Source: Sphingobium sp. EM0848
GTDB taxonomy: Bacteria; Pseudomonadota; Alphaproteobacteria; Sphingomonadales; Sphingomonadaceae
DNA length: 64,000 nt
Assembly (NCBI RefSeq): GCF_013375555.1
Contig: NZ_JABXWB010000005.1
Span: forward strand, 1,796,974-1,860,973
Reading direction: 5' to 3'
Position 1 is the stretch's first letter. Every line of letters starts with the position of its first letter. Under the pieces are notes generated by a model that searched no databases, had not been told where the DNA came from, and worked only from the letters and a program-made list of their open reading frames with translations. The translations under genes and the position numbers were made by a program. Shown piece by piece: positions 1 through 8,325 of the stretch.

Positions 1-66
1 CTGCTCAGCGATCAGGCGCGGGCGATCAACGGCGCATCGATTCCCGTAACGAATAGCGGAGGCTGA
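1..66 (+). CDS. C-terminal end of an SDR-type oxidoreductase (partial)
   Basis: An open frame runs in from the left edge and stops with TGA at 64-66, giving 21 residues. The end (INGASIPVTNSGG) resembles the C-terminus of classical short-chain dehydrogenases, where a TGQ-type strand is followed by a Gly-Gly pair. Substrate and cofactor cannot be judged. The next gene, also an SDR, starts 112 bases downstream on the same strand, so this may be the end of an SDR tandem. Confidence 0.5.
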   Translation: MLSDQARAINGASIPVTNSGG

Positions 67-128
67 CCGCAGCCTTCACTGAAATATTACGCGATTCGTC
101 ATTATATCCATTCATTCATTCTCAATAT

Positions 129-163
129 CGTTGTATGTGTCACTCAATTATACGCATACAACG
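129..163 (+). promoter_or_regulatory. Inverted repeat just upstream of the SDR ribosome binding site
   Basis: Arms at 129-140 (CGTTGTATGTGT) and 152-163 (ACGCATACAACG) are complementary except for one G-T position, with an 11-base spacer. The right arm ends only two bases before the AGGAG at 166-170. It could be an operator or a 5' leader hairpin that affects initiation; the sequence does not decide between these. Confidence 0.45.
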
Positions 164-178
164 ACAGGAGAAGGCTTA

Positions 179-946
179 ATGGCGGATTTCCCGGACGGCG
201 CGGCGATCATCTTTGGCGGTAGCGGCGGCATCGGCAAGGGCGTCGCGCTGGAATTTGCAATGGCGGGCACGGACGTCGCCATCTGCTACAACCGCAAGGA
301 GGATGTGGCGCAGGCAACGGCGGAAGCGATCCGGGCGCTGGGTGTCAAGGCCAGCATCCACAAAGCGGACGTGCGCGACCGGGTAGCGCTGGAGGCGTTG
401 GTCGAAACGGCGGTGGCCGAGCATGGCCGTATTCACAGCCTTGTCTGGGGCGCAGGCCCCCTGGTGCCGCAGGTCCCGTTGGCCGACTGGACAGAAGAGC
501 AGTTCCGTCAGGCGGTGGAAGTGGAGGCCTTCGGTTTCTACAATGCGACACGCGCCTTCATCCCCCATATGCGGGAAAAGGGCGGCGGCAGCTTTACCCA
601 TCTGGGGTCGGCGGGGCATGACTGGTGGCCGAAGCTGGATGGGCTGTCGGTCGCGCCAAAGGCCATCAACGAAGCGCTGATCAAGGGCATCGCCAAGGAA
701 GAAGGCCGCCATGAGATCCGCGCCAATTCGGTGCTGATCGGCGTGATCGACGCTGGCATGTTCCACGAACTGTCTGCGCAGGGCGTGTTCGATGAAAAAT
801 GGAAAGAGGAAACCCATAAGCTGCTCTGCCTGAAGCGTTGGGGTGAAGCGGAAGATATCGGTCAGGCGGCGGTGTTCTTTGCGTCCCGGCGGGCCAATTA
901 TGTGACCGGACAGACCATCTCCGTGTCGGGTGGCTTTGGGGTTTGA
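179..946 (+). CDS. Atypical short-chain dehydrogenase/reductase (SDR)
   Basis: The protein is 255 residues, normal for classical SDRs. The ATG at 179 is preceded by AGGAG at 166-170; an upstream in-frame extension to 131 has no ribosome binding site and lies inside an inverted repeat. The Rossmann motif GGSGGIG (residues 13-19) is clear, although the usual first Thr is Gly. The usual NNAG segment reads WGAG. The catalytic YxxxK is altered: residues 157-161 read SVAPK, so Ser stands in place of the catalytic Tyr while Lys161 is kept. The C-terminus (TGQTISVSGGFGV) is canonical. The protein may be a non-classical reductase or a catalytically altered family member; the substrate is unknown. Confidence 0.85.
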   Translation: MADFPDGAAIIFGGSGGIGKGVALEFAMAGTDVAICYNRKEDVAQATAEAIRALGVKASIHKADVRDRVALEALVETAVAEHGRIHSLVWGAGPLVPQVPLADWTEEQFRQAVEVEAFGFYNATRAFIPHMREKGGGSFTHLGSAGHDWWPKLDGLSVAPKAINEALIKGIAKEEGRHEIRANSVLIGVIDAGMFHELSAQGVFDEKWKEETHKLLCLKRWGEAEDIGQAAVFFASRRANYVTGQTISVSGGFGV

Positions 947-959
947 GGGACCGGGGAGC

Positions 960-1442
960 CTAAAGCCTCTTCCCACAGGCGCGATCCGGCATTGCGAAAC
1001 GAGGATCGGTCAGGAACGCGCGGTCGGTCAGGCTGTCGAGAAAGGCAAGCAGGGACGGCATCGCCATCTCCGGCAGCGCCAGCCGATGGCGCCGCACCGC
1101 CTCTTCCAATGTGCGGGCCGACCCGTCGTGCCACCATGGCCCCGTTACTGCGACATTACGCAGCGGCGGCGTGCGGAATCGGCCAGCATCCTTCGCATTG
1201 CCGGTCTTTTCACTAAGGCCCGGATCGCGCGCCTCCGCCGGTCCAAGCTGGTGGTAGCGCTCATCGGTCAGGTCGCGCCCCGCGTGGCAGGCTGCGCAGC
1301 CGTGCGAGACGAACAGGCTTGCGCCCTGCCGCGCATCATCCGATAGCGCAGCGCCATCTCCGGCGCGAAATCGGTCATAGGGACTGTCGAGCGCAATCAA
1401 CGTCCGCTCAAAAGCCGCCAGCGCCGCAGCCACCGTGCCTAG
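960..1442 (-). pseudogene. Di-haem cytochrome c peroxidase (MauG-like), C-terminal fragment
   Basis: This is the 3' part of a gene interrupted by an IS481-family element. It encodes the second haem domain, with the CXXCH motif CAACH (in CAACHAGRDL) and a GxFRTPPLRNV segment typical of the CcpA/MauG family. Removing the element plus one CTAG copy joins this fragment in frame to the piece at 2532-3029, giving about 326 residues, a normal size for the family. At the junction the reading continues ...IDLGTVAAALAAFERTL..., a typical family helix. In its present state the protein cannot be made as one chain. Confidence 0.85.
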
Positions 1443-2437
1443 CTGTCTGGTTGCGACACATCATTGGCATAATATAATACGTCGTCGACTCTAGCCATAA
1501 GGTCGTCCTGCGCCGCTGTCCTGTAAAGGGGATTGGCAAGAGCAGGGTTGAGTTGGATCCGTTCATCTACCTTTTGGCTAGGCGAACCACCCTGGAGGAC
1601 ACGTTGTCGTCGCAAATTGTAGGCACGATTAAAGCCGGTCAGCAGGATTTCGAGATCTGCGTGGCCAGCAACATTTATGCCGAGCACCTCGCTGGCGATG
1701 CGGCCATTGAAGCGCTCGACCATGCCGTTCGTCTGGGGCGTATAGGGCCGAGTCGTGCGATGGCTGACCTTGATTTTCGCGCAGGCGCGTTCAAAATCAT
1801 CGGCGGTGAAGCAAGAACCCCGATCCGTCAGCACATGGGTGATGCGGAAGGGGAAGGCCTTCATGGCGGCCTTGAGGAAGGCAACCGCATTGGCGGCGTT
1901 CTCGGCGTCGTAGACGTTGAGGTGGACAAAGCGTGAGCAGCGATCGATTGCGACATAGAGGAAGCGCTTACGGATCTCGCCGTCCGCGGTACGCAACTTG
2001 GGCAAATGTTTAACGTCGATGTGGACAAAACCGAGATCATAGTCGTGGAAGTGGCCCTGACCCTTGCGGGGCCGCACCGTCGGCTTGGGTGGTCGTCGAT
2101 TGAGGCCTTCGGCCTTAAGGACACGATAAATGCTATCGCGGTTGAGATGTGGCAGAAAGTGCCGGAGTACGAAAGCGAGATCGTCCAGCGGGAACCCTGT
2201 TGCTCTGCGCACGGCGCAGATGATGGCGCGCTCCTCCTCGTTCGTCCGCCAGGCAAGGCGCTTGGGTCGGCTTGATCGATCCTGGACCGCCTGCTCTCCG
2301 CGTCTCCGCCACTTGCGGACGGTCTCGTCGCTGATGCCATAGCGCTTCGCCACGACACTGGCAGGTTCGGTGGAGCGGGCAATGTCTGCCCGCACAGCGG
2401 GCGTGGTTCGGGCCTGAGGATGTATCTGCACCATCAC
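1439..2437 (-). CDS. IS481-family transposase
   Basis: The protein is 332 residues. An N-terminal helix-turn-helix (residues about 10-60, SVVAKRYGISDETVRKWRRR) is followed by an rve/DDE integrase core. Visible catalytic-region motifs are HIDVKHLP (first Asp), LTDRGSCF (second Asp) and NGMVERFNGR (Glu), as in the IS481 family. The stop codon TAG (1441-1439) lies in the flanking CTAG target sequence rather than inside the element. The frame is intact, so the transposase is probably functional. Confidence 0.93.
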   Translation of the reverse strand: MMVQIHPQARTTPAVRADIARSTEPASVVAKRYGISDETVRKWRRRGEQAVQDRSSRPKRLAWRTNEEERAIICAVRRATGFPLDDLAFVLRHFLPHLNRDSIYRVLKAEGLNRRPPKPTVRPRKGQGHFHDYDLGFVHIDVKHLPKLRTADGEIRKRFLYVAIDRCSRFVHLNVYDAENAANAVAFLKAAMKAFPFRITHVLTDRGSCFTADDFERACAKIKVSHRTTRPYTPQTNGMVERFNGRIASEVLGINVAGHADLEILLTGFNRAYNLRRQRVLQGGSPSQKVDERIQLNPALANPLYRTAAQDDLMARVDDVLYYANDVSQPDS

Positions 2438-2527
2438 GAAACCTCATCAACAAGAGCAGCAAAGCGCCAAGCGTGATCCGCAATAGCGCTACTTACCATG
2501 TCCCAATGATGTGTCGCAACCAGACAG
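1443..2527. mobile_element. IS481-family insertion sequence, 1085 bp, CTAG target duplication
   Basis: Perfect terminal inverted repeats of at least 24 bases start with TGTCTGGTTGCGACACATCA from 1444 and mirror at the other end up to 2526. The element is flanked by CTAG at 1439-1442 and 2528-2531. IS481 elements are known to prefer CTAG-centred targets. One transposase gene lies on the minus strand. Excising the element with one CTAG restores the reading frame of the interrupted cytochrome c peroxidase gene, so the insertion appears clean and probably recent. Confidence 0.93.
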
Positions 2528-3029
2528 CTAGGTCGATCCGCCCCCGCTCCGCCGGAAAGGCCCGTGCGAACATCCGGCGATAACAGGCATTGGTCCCCAG
2601 CCGGCGCGACAGTTCCGTCTCCAGTCCCCTCATCCCCATTTCGACCGGATGCTCGCCCAACAAGGGAACCAGCGCCTGCGCCTCCAGGTCGATGATCGCG
2701 GGATCGGCTATGGTCAGCCGTGCGCGCCAGGCGACATTGGCAAGCCCCGGCACGTTGCGCCGCCCCGGATCGCCGTGCACACCGGGCCGCATCGCGTTGC
2801 CGTCGGCAAAACCGCGCTTCTGCTCATGACAGGCCGCGCAGGCCATGGTGCCATTGGCCGACAGATCCGCGTCGTAGAAGAGGCGGCGCCCCAGTTCGAC
2901 CTTCGCCACGCTCATCGGGTTTCCCGCAGGGATAGCAGGCGATGCCACCCCGGCGGGTAAATCCCAGCGCCACGGCCGCCCTGCCCCGACAAGCAGCAGC
3001 ACCCCCGCCGCGAGCAGCCACCTCTTCAC
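2493..3029 (-). pseudogene. Di-haem cytochrome c peroxidase (MauG-like), N-terminal fragment
   Basis: This is the 5' part of the interrupted gene. It has an N-terminal signal-like hydrophobic segment (LLAAGVLLLVGAG), the ELGRRLFYD motif, the first haem site CAACH and the RNVPGLANVAW region of di-haem peroxidases. The genuine gene sequence ends at about 2532; the last seven residues before the stop at 2493 are read from the insertion sequence end. The ATG overlaps the stop of the upstream gene by four bases (ATGA), so the two were probably translationally coupled. The truncated product has only one haem site. Confidence 0.87.
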
Positions 3030-3553
3030 GGCAGGCGCGTCACGATCAGCGCCAGCCTATCCTCACCATTGGCCGCCATCTGAAGCGTGTAACGCCCCGG
3101 CTGCAACGCATAATCGACCATCTTGCGAATGCCCGAACAGTCCGGGCCGTGGCCATGGGCGACGGATTCCATCGCCTTGCCATCCTTCACCACATCGACC
3201 CAGGCACCCGAGCCGAGCGCCACGCGCCACGTCCCGGCCTCTTTCACGGTGAAGCTTGCCAGCCCACCATAGCTGACCGTCCCACCGGGCTTGGCCGGAC
3301 GCAGCGGATAGACGACACTGGGCGTTGGCAACAGCGTCATTGCCACCGCCTGCCCCGGCGTCAGCGCTGCACGAGCAGCCCCCTTCCGGTCGGCGGCAGC
3401 CTGTAGGGGGATGGGCTGATTCCATGAGGCGAGCGGTGCAGGCAGCTCCACCGGAACCTTACAGAGCTCGGCATCATGGCCCATCTGCGCCAGTGCGGGC
3501 GCGGAAGACAAAGCCAAGGGGAAAAGCTGCAGCGAAACAGCGCGGAACGGCAT
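3026..3553 (-). CDS. Small exported protein of unknown function
   Basis: The protein is 175 residues with a Sec signal (LFPLALSSAPALA) cleaved before about residue 22. The mature part contains ELCKVPVELP near the start, a beta-rich centre (TWRVALGSGAWVDVV) and GHGPDCSGIRKM, with two Cys residues in total that could form a disulfide. ATG at 3553 was chosen because it begins the signal peptide. I do not recognise the family with confidence. It overlaps the interrupted di-haem peroxidase gene by four bases and is divergent from a TonB receptor, so the three genes may serve one metal- or haem-linked periplasmic function. That role is inference. Confidence 0.75.
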   Translation of the reverse strand: MPFRAVSLQLFPLALSSAPALAQMGHDAELCKVPVELPAPLASWNQPIPLQAAADRKGAARAALTPGQAVAMTLLPTPSVVYPLRPAKPGGTVSYGGLASFTVKEAGTWRVALGSGAWVDVVKDGKAMESVAHGHGPDCSGIRKMVDYALQPGRYTLQMAANGEDRLALIVTRLP

Positions 3554-3578
3554 CAAGGGCTTTCTTCTCCGACTCAAA

Positions 3579-3600
3579 GCTATATACGCGGCGATATAGC
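3579..3600. promoter_or_regulatory. Imperfect palindrome in the divergent promoter region
   Basis: The 22-base sequence starts GCTATATACGC and ends GGCGATATAGC. Its outer seven bases (GCTATAT / ATATAGC) pair exactly. It sits in the 76-base gap between the divergent exported-protein gene (start 3553) and TonB receptor gene (start 3630), so it is a good candidate operator or overlapping promoter for both. Confidence 0.5.
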
Positions 3601-3629
3601 GAGTCGAACGACCAGAAAAGGGGAATTTC

Positions 3630-5774
3630 ATGCGTATCACCCTGGCTGCCCTGCTCATGGCAGGCGCCATCTTCGCGCCCATGGCGCAGGCGCAAACCGG
3701 CACCCCAGCCGAAGCTGACCCGTCCGACCGCTTCTCCCTTGGTCAGATCATCGTCACCGCGCCCAAGGCACAAGGCATAGAGATTGACGGCAGCACCCTT
3801 TCCTCCGACGCCATCTACACCTTCAGCCGCACGGCGCTCGACGATGCGGTCAACCTGATGCCCGGCGTCGCGGCGGGCAATAGCGGCGGCACCCGTAACG
3901 AGCGACTGGTGTTCGTTCGGGGTTTCGACCGTTTCCAGGTACCGCTCTCCATCGACGGCATCCGGGTTTACCTGCCCGCCGACAACCGGCTGGACTATGG
4001 CCGCTTCCTGACCACTGACATATCAGAGGTGCAGGTGGCGAAGGGTTATGCCTCCGTGCTGGACGGCCCCGGCGGCATGGGCGGCGCGATCAACCTGGTC
4101 ACACGCAAGCCGACCAAGGAATTGGACGTTGATGTGCGCGGCACGGTGAATTTCGACAATGACACGGACTATGCGGGCTATTCCACATCGGCGATGGTCG
4201 GCACGAAACAGGACAGATGGTATGCGCAGGCGAGCTACGCCCGCAGTTTCACCGACCATTGGAACCTGCCCCACGACTTCACGCCGCGCAATCCGGCACT
4301 GGAGGATGGCGGCGCCCGCGACTTTTCCCGCACGCAGGACTGGCGCAGCAATGTGAAGCTGGGCTTCACCCCCAATGCGACGGACGAATATGCGATCAGC
4401 TACACCCACCAGTCCGGCGAGAAGAGCGCACCGCTGCATATCAGCGACACGGTGACGACGCCGCGCTTCTGGGACTGGCCAAAATGGGACATCGACAGCG
4501 TTTATTTCCTGTCGACCACGGCGCTGGGCGACCGCGCAACGCTCAAGACGCGGACTTATTATAACGTCTTCGATTCCATGCTGCGGTCCTTCGACGACCG
4601 GACGCTCACGACACAGACCAAAGGTTACGCCTTTAACAGCCCCTATCAGGACAAGGCATGGGGCGGCTCGCTCCAGCTCGATTTCCGCGCGACGGACGCG
4701 GACACGATGCGCATCGCCTATCATTATCGGCACGACAAACATGTGGAATTCCAGACCAGCTTTTCCTCGACAGGCGTCGGAACGACCGAGCCGAAACAGA
4801 CCCAGGCCGAAGACACCTATTCCATCGCGCTGGAAAATGAGTTGAGGATCACGCCCGCACTCCGTTTCACGCTGGGCGGCAGCTATGACTGGCGCGATCT
4901 CAAGCTCGCGGAGGAATATGGCTCACCGCTGGGCACCAATGGCGCGAAGGTGCTGTACAATTATCCCCGCCGCGATGCGGATACGTGGAACTTGCAAGGC
5001 AGGTTCGACTGGCAGGCAAGCGATGCGCTGAACCTGCACGCCAGCCTTTCCTCCCGCGCCCGTTTTCCCACCATCTTCGAACGCTTCAGCCAAAGGTTCA
5101 ACAGCGCCATCCCCAATCCAGAGTTGAAGGCGGAACGTGCCACCAATGCGGAAATCGGCGGAAGCTGGGCACGCGGCCCGGTGCGGATGGAAGGCGCACT
5201 CTTCTATAGCTGGGTGCGCGATGCGATCTTCAGCGTGCCAACGCCTGCCTATCCCTGCACTGCGTCGACCACACCGCCCGCTGTTCCCACGCCGGGCTGC
5301 GCGCTCACCAATCTGACGCAGAGCCGCAATGTCGGCAGCGGTCATTATTATGGCGTGGAACTGTCGGTATCGGCTACGATCCTGCCGGGGTTGGACCTGG
5401 GCATGAACTATACCGGAATCAAGCGGGTGCTGGACTATGCCGCCAATCCGCTCTTCCACCCGACCGGCGTGCCGACGCATAAGGGCTTTGCCTATCTCGA
5501 CTGGGCGCCGGTCGAGAAGCTGCATATCGTTCCCAGCGTCGATCTTGCATCCAACCGCTGGACCCTGTTCACCGCGACAACCGCGACCCAGCCGCAAATC
5601 TATTATCGTACCGGCGCCTATGTGAATGCGGGGCTGCGGGTCGATTATGCGCTGACCGACCATATCGAGATCGGCGTCGGCGGCCGCAACCTGTTCGATG
5701 ATTATTACACGTTGACGGACGGCTTTCCCGAACCGGGCCGGACCCTGTTCGCCAGCATCCGGGCACGTTATTAA
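3630..5774 (+). CDS. TonB-dependent outer membrane receptor
   Basis: The protein is 714 residues with a signal peptide (LAALLMAGAIFAPMAQAQ). A TonB-box-like stretch (IIVTAPK) is followed by a plug domain (residues about 45-160, LMPGVAAGN, VFVRGFDRFQVPLSIDGIRVY, GGMGGAINLVTRK) and a beta-barrel ending with the aromatic terminal strand TLFASIRARY. It would import a large or scarce solute across the outer membrane using TonB energy. AGGGGAA upstream supports ATG 3630. The plug resembles iron-siderophore type receptors more than the sugar type. Neighbouring divergent genes encode an exported protein and a haem peroxidase, so iron or another metal chelate is the best guess. Confidence 0.9.
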   Translation: MRITLAALLMAGAIFAPMAQAQTGTPAEADPSDRFSLGQIIVTAPKAQGIEIDGSTLSSDAIYTFSRTALDDAVNLMPGVAAGNSGGTRNERLVFVRGFDRFQVPLSIDGIRVYLPADNRLDYGRFLTTDISEVQVAKGYASVLDGPGGMGGAINLVTRKPTKELDVDVRGTVNFDNDTDYAGYSTSAMVGTKQDRWYAQASYARSFTDHWNLPHDFTPRNPALEDGGARDFSRTQDWRSNVKLGFTPNATDEYAISYTHQSGEKSAPLHISDTVTTPRFWDWPKWDIDSVYFLSTTALGDRATLKTRTYYNVFDSMLRSFDDRTLTTQTKGYAFNSPYQDKAWGGSLQLDFRATDADTMRIAYHYRHDKHVEFQTSFSSTGVGTTEPKQTQAEDTYSIALENELRITPALRFTLGGSYDWRDLKLAEEYGSPLGTNGAKVLYNYPRRDADTWNLQGRFDWQASDALNLHASLSSRARFPTIFERFSQRFNSAIPNPELKAERATNAEIGGSWARGPVRMEGALFYSWVRDAIFSVPTPAYPCTASTTPPAVPTPGCALTNLTQSRNVGSGHYYGVELSVSATILPGLDLGMNYTGIKRVLDYAANPLFHPTGVPTHKGFAYLDWAPVEKLHIVPSVDLASNRWTLFTATTATQPQIYYRTGAYVNAGLRVDYALTDHIEIGVGGRNLFDDYYTLTDGFPEPGRTLFASIRARY

Positions 5775-5914
5775 AGTCTGTCTGGAACATCAGGGATGCG
5801 CGTTTCGGCGCAGGATGGTGCGGCCCATGACCGTACCATTGTTGCGCCGGAACCCGGCAAACGTCTTGAAACCAGCTTTTCTACCCAATGGCAGGAAGCA
5901 TGGCACTGGGCAGC

Positions 5915-6886
5915 TCAAACATCGTTCCCTTTGGCAGCTGGCCGCCGATGGGCTCTCAGGCAGGATGTCACACCCGCGATGAGCAATAGGAAGGCCACGG
6001 CTTCCGATGCGGTCGGCATTCGCTGGGTCCAGACGAAGCCATAGAGCAGCGCGAACAGCGTTTCGAACAGGATCATCTGACCCGACAGGGTCAGTGGCAA
6101 GAGCCGGCTCATCCGGTTCCAAAGCGCATTCCCAAGGATTGAGGCGAGCAACGCCACAGCGATTGAAACACCGGCAAACTGCCCCCAATCTGCAGCGCCG
6201 TGGCGCAATGCTCCCCAATATATGGCGAGAGGGATCAGCGCCAGGGCCTGGACGCCGGTGACCAGACCGTTCAGCAAATTCCAGTCATGGGCAGACACAT
6301 GATTCAGCCTGACAAGGCAGCGGCTGTTGCCAATGGCGAACGAGGTCCAGGATACCAGCGCTCCGACGGCGCACAGAAGCGCGATCAGGCTGGTCCCCTG
6401 CGATGTGGACGTTCCGCCGGTCAAGGCCTGCCAACTGATGCAGAATACACCACCTACGCACAACATCAGCGACGGCGCGAGTTTACGCAATGGTATCGCT
6501 CCCCTGTCCCGGCTGCCAATGACCGTTACCGTGACAGGAAGAAAACCGATGATCAGCGATGTCATCGCAATCCCGCCTCTTTGAACGGCAGTCGCGAGCA
6601 ATATATAATAGAGTGTGTTGCCGGCCAGTGAGAGACAGACAAGAGACAGCCAGTCGCGCCCCGTCAACAATGGGATCGCCCCTCCCCATCGCGGCATGAC
6701 GAGAATGGCGGCCAAGGCTCCATACGCAAGATAGCGCCCAATCGCGAGTTCCAGCGGGGTGAAACTATACACCAGCGCTGGGGCGAGAAAGACCAGTCCC
6801 CACAGCGCGCCCGCACCGACGCCGCAGGCAATCCCCTGAACGGTTCGATCGGCACCGCGAACCGAATTGCTGAGTGTGATATCCAT
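5915..6886 (-). CDS. DMT superfamily (EamA) transporter
   Basis: The protein is 323 residues with about ten hydrophobic segments and two EamA-type halves (GALWGLVFLAPALVYSFTPLELAIGR near residue 25 and a second repeat from about 175). Such proteins export amino acids or small metabolites. The gene is divergent from an Lrp/AsnC regulator 88 bases away, a common arrangement for regulator-exporter pairs. The leader on this strand places the GAGGAG ribosome binding site within a hairpin (6888-6911). Confidence 0.88.
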   Translation of the reverse strand: MDITLSNSVRGADRTVQGIACGVGAGALWGLVFLAPALVYSFTPLELAIGRYLAYGALAAILVMPRWGGAIPLLTGRDWLSLVCLSLAGNTLYYILLATAVQRGGIAMTSLIIGFLPVTVTVIGSRDRGAIPLRKLAPSLMLCVGGVFCISWQALTGGTSTSQGTSLIALLCAVGALVSWTSFAIGNSRCLVRLNHVSAHDWNLLNGLVTGVQALALIPLAIYWGALRHGAADWGQFAGVSIAVALLASILGNALWNRMSRLLPLTLSGQMILFETLFALLYGFVWTQRMPTASEAVAFLLLIAGVTSCLRAHRRPAAKGNDV

Positions 6887-6887
6887 G

Positions 6888-6911
6888 ATGCTCCTCGTAG
6901 GCGGGGAGCAT
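6888..6911 (-). promoter_or_regulatory. Hairpin overlapping the DMT transporter ribosome binding site
   Basis: On the minus strand ATGCTCC (6911-6905) can pair with GGAGCAT (6894-6888) across a ten-base loop. The right arm contains most of the GAGGAG that serves the ATG at 6886. The stem would mask the ribosome binding site. A seven-pair stem could also occur by chance. Confidence 0.35.
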
Positions 6912-6974
6912 TATCACGGCAGTGGTGAGATTTGGGCTCTTGATCAGGCACCAAAATGCAACAAAAACTCGTTT

Positions 6975-7457
6975 ATGGCTCGAACTTCCTCCCTCCGCTC
7001 GCTCGACAGCTTCGATCGGGCAATTCTCAGGATCATTCAACGCGACAACAAGATCCCGCAGCGCACGATCGCTGAAGCGGTGAATCTGTCGGCCGCTGCC
7101 GTCCAGCGACGCATCGCCGCGATGGAGGCGGCGGGCATCATTCGGCATAACGTCGCGATCATCGACACCAAGGCTCTTGGCATGACGATCACCTCCATCG
7201 TCGAGGTGCATTTGATCAACGAACGGCCCATGACGGTCGACGGCGCCAAGGCGCTGTTCCTGGCAGCCCCTGAAGTCCAGCAATGCTATTATGTCACAGG
7301 CGGGATCAGCTTCGTGCTGGTGATCGTGACGCAGGACATGATCGAATATGAGGCCATCACGCGACGCCTGTTTGCCGATAACGAAGCGGTGTCGAGCTTT
7401 CGCAGCCTGATCGCGCTCGATCGCGTAAAGGCAGGCGCGGAGATAGTCATCCCGTAA
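6975..7457 (+). CDS. Lrp/AsnC family transcriptional regulator
   Basis: The protein is 160 residues from ATG 6975. An N-terminal winged helix-turn-helix (SLDSFDRAILRIIQRDNKIPQRTIAEAVNLSAAAVQRRIAAME) is followed by the RAM ligand-binding domain (PEVQQCYYVTGGISFVLVIVT). Longer in-frame starts back to 6867 add non-family sequence and were rejected. It is divergent from the DMT exporter gene and probably controls it in response to an amino acid or related metabolite. Confidence 0.92.
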   Translation: MARTSSLRSLDSFDRAILRIIQRDNKIPQRTIAEAVNLSAAAVQRRIAAMEAAGIIRHNVAIIDTKALGMTITSIVEVHLINERPMTVDGAKALFLAAPEVQQCYYVTGGISFVLVIVTQDMIEYEAITRRLFADNEAVSSFRSLIALDRVKAGAEIVIP

Positions 7458-7466
7458 ACGCCCGCG

Positions 7467-8189
7467 TCAGTCTGAACTGACACCCGGCAGGGATTCCACA
7501 TAAGCCCTTGCAGTCTTCTCACATATCCTGGCGGCAACCACCAATATCCTGTCACGGTCTTCACCGCGCGAAACGCCCAGCAGGATTGTCAGGACGCCCA
7601 TGACGAGGCCGTTGATGAACTCCTCATCGGATAGTTCGCCTCTCGCCCATTTGGCAGCAACCAGCATCCGCTGTTCGTCCAGCGATTCGATCAGCCGCTC
7701 AGGATCGACCCAGGGATGAAGGCTCGCCGAGGCGGCCAGTGCTTTGACATAGGGGGCCTGAATCGCGCTGAAAATATTGTGGAGCGTCTCGCGCAATTCA
7801 GGATGCGGGCTCGCACTGAAATAGAATCCCGTTATCGCCTTGATATAATTGGGAATGGCCAGATTGCGTGTGCCTACGGCCACCATCCGCTCGATCAGCC
7901 GGTCAAGTGTGCCGACGGCGCTGCGATAGGGGATATGGCGCTCATAATCTTCGAAATAGTCCAGGATCGCCGCCGCGATCAGTTCGTCCTTCGTGCCGAA
8001 GGCATTGTATAATGTCTGCTTGGCGACATCCGCGCGCCGGCAGAGCGCATTGATGCTGAAGCCATCAATTCCCTGCTCGGCCACCAGGTCGCGCGTGACC
8101 GCAAGAATTCGCTTCCGTCGCTCGAGCATCGTCGCGCTCGCGTAACGCTCTCCTCCCTGTTGGCGATTGGCCTGCTCTTTGCCCGTCAT
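7467..8189 (-). CDS. TetR family transcriptional regulator
   Basis: The protein is 240 residues. The N-terminal helix-turn-helix reads RILAVTRDLVAEQGIDGFSINALCRRADVAKQTLYNAFGTKDELI (about residues 28-75), followed by a helical ligand-binding domain. A later start at 8129 (MLERRKRIL) would remove 20 poorly structured residues; no good ribosome binding site separates the two. It is divergent from the CoA-transferase operon, and a palindrome at 8246-8257 lies between them. Confidence 0.93.
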   Translation of the reverse strand: MTGKEQANRQQGGERYASATMLERRKRILAVTRDLVAEQGIDGFSINALCRRADVAKQTLYNAFGTKDELIAAAILDYFEDYERHIPYRSAVGTLDRLIERMVAVGTRNLAIPNYIKAITGFYFSASPHPELRETLHNIFSAIQAPYVKALAASASLHPWVDPERLIESLDEQRMLVAAKWARGELSDEEFINGLVMGVLTILLGVSRGEDRDRILVVAARICEKTARAYVESLPGVSSD

Positions 8190-8245
8190 GGCCCGTGTTC
8201 ATGGCGCAATCTGCCCGGTTTGGCCAGTGTGTTTCCCTAAAAATA

Positions 8246-8257
8246 AGACCGTGGTCT
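8246..8257. promoter_or_regulatory. Palindromic operator candidate for the adjacent TetR regulator
   Basis: AGACCGTGGTCT is a perfect 12-base palindrome, and near-symmetry continues outward (TAAGACC / GGTCTAA). It sits 57 bases upstream of the TetR start and about 70-80 bases upstream of the CoA-transferase start, as expected for a TetR site controlling both directions. Confidence 0.6.
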
Positions 8258-8325
8258 AATTTTCATTGCGAGGGAAACTGCGTCAGCGTATAGGATCAGC
8301 AAAAGAAGACATGATGGAGAGCGAT

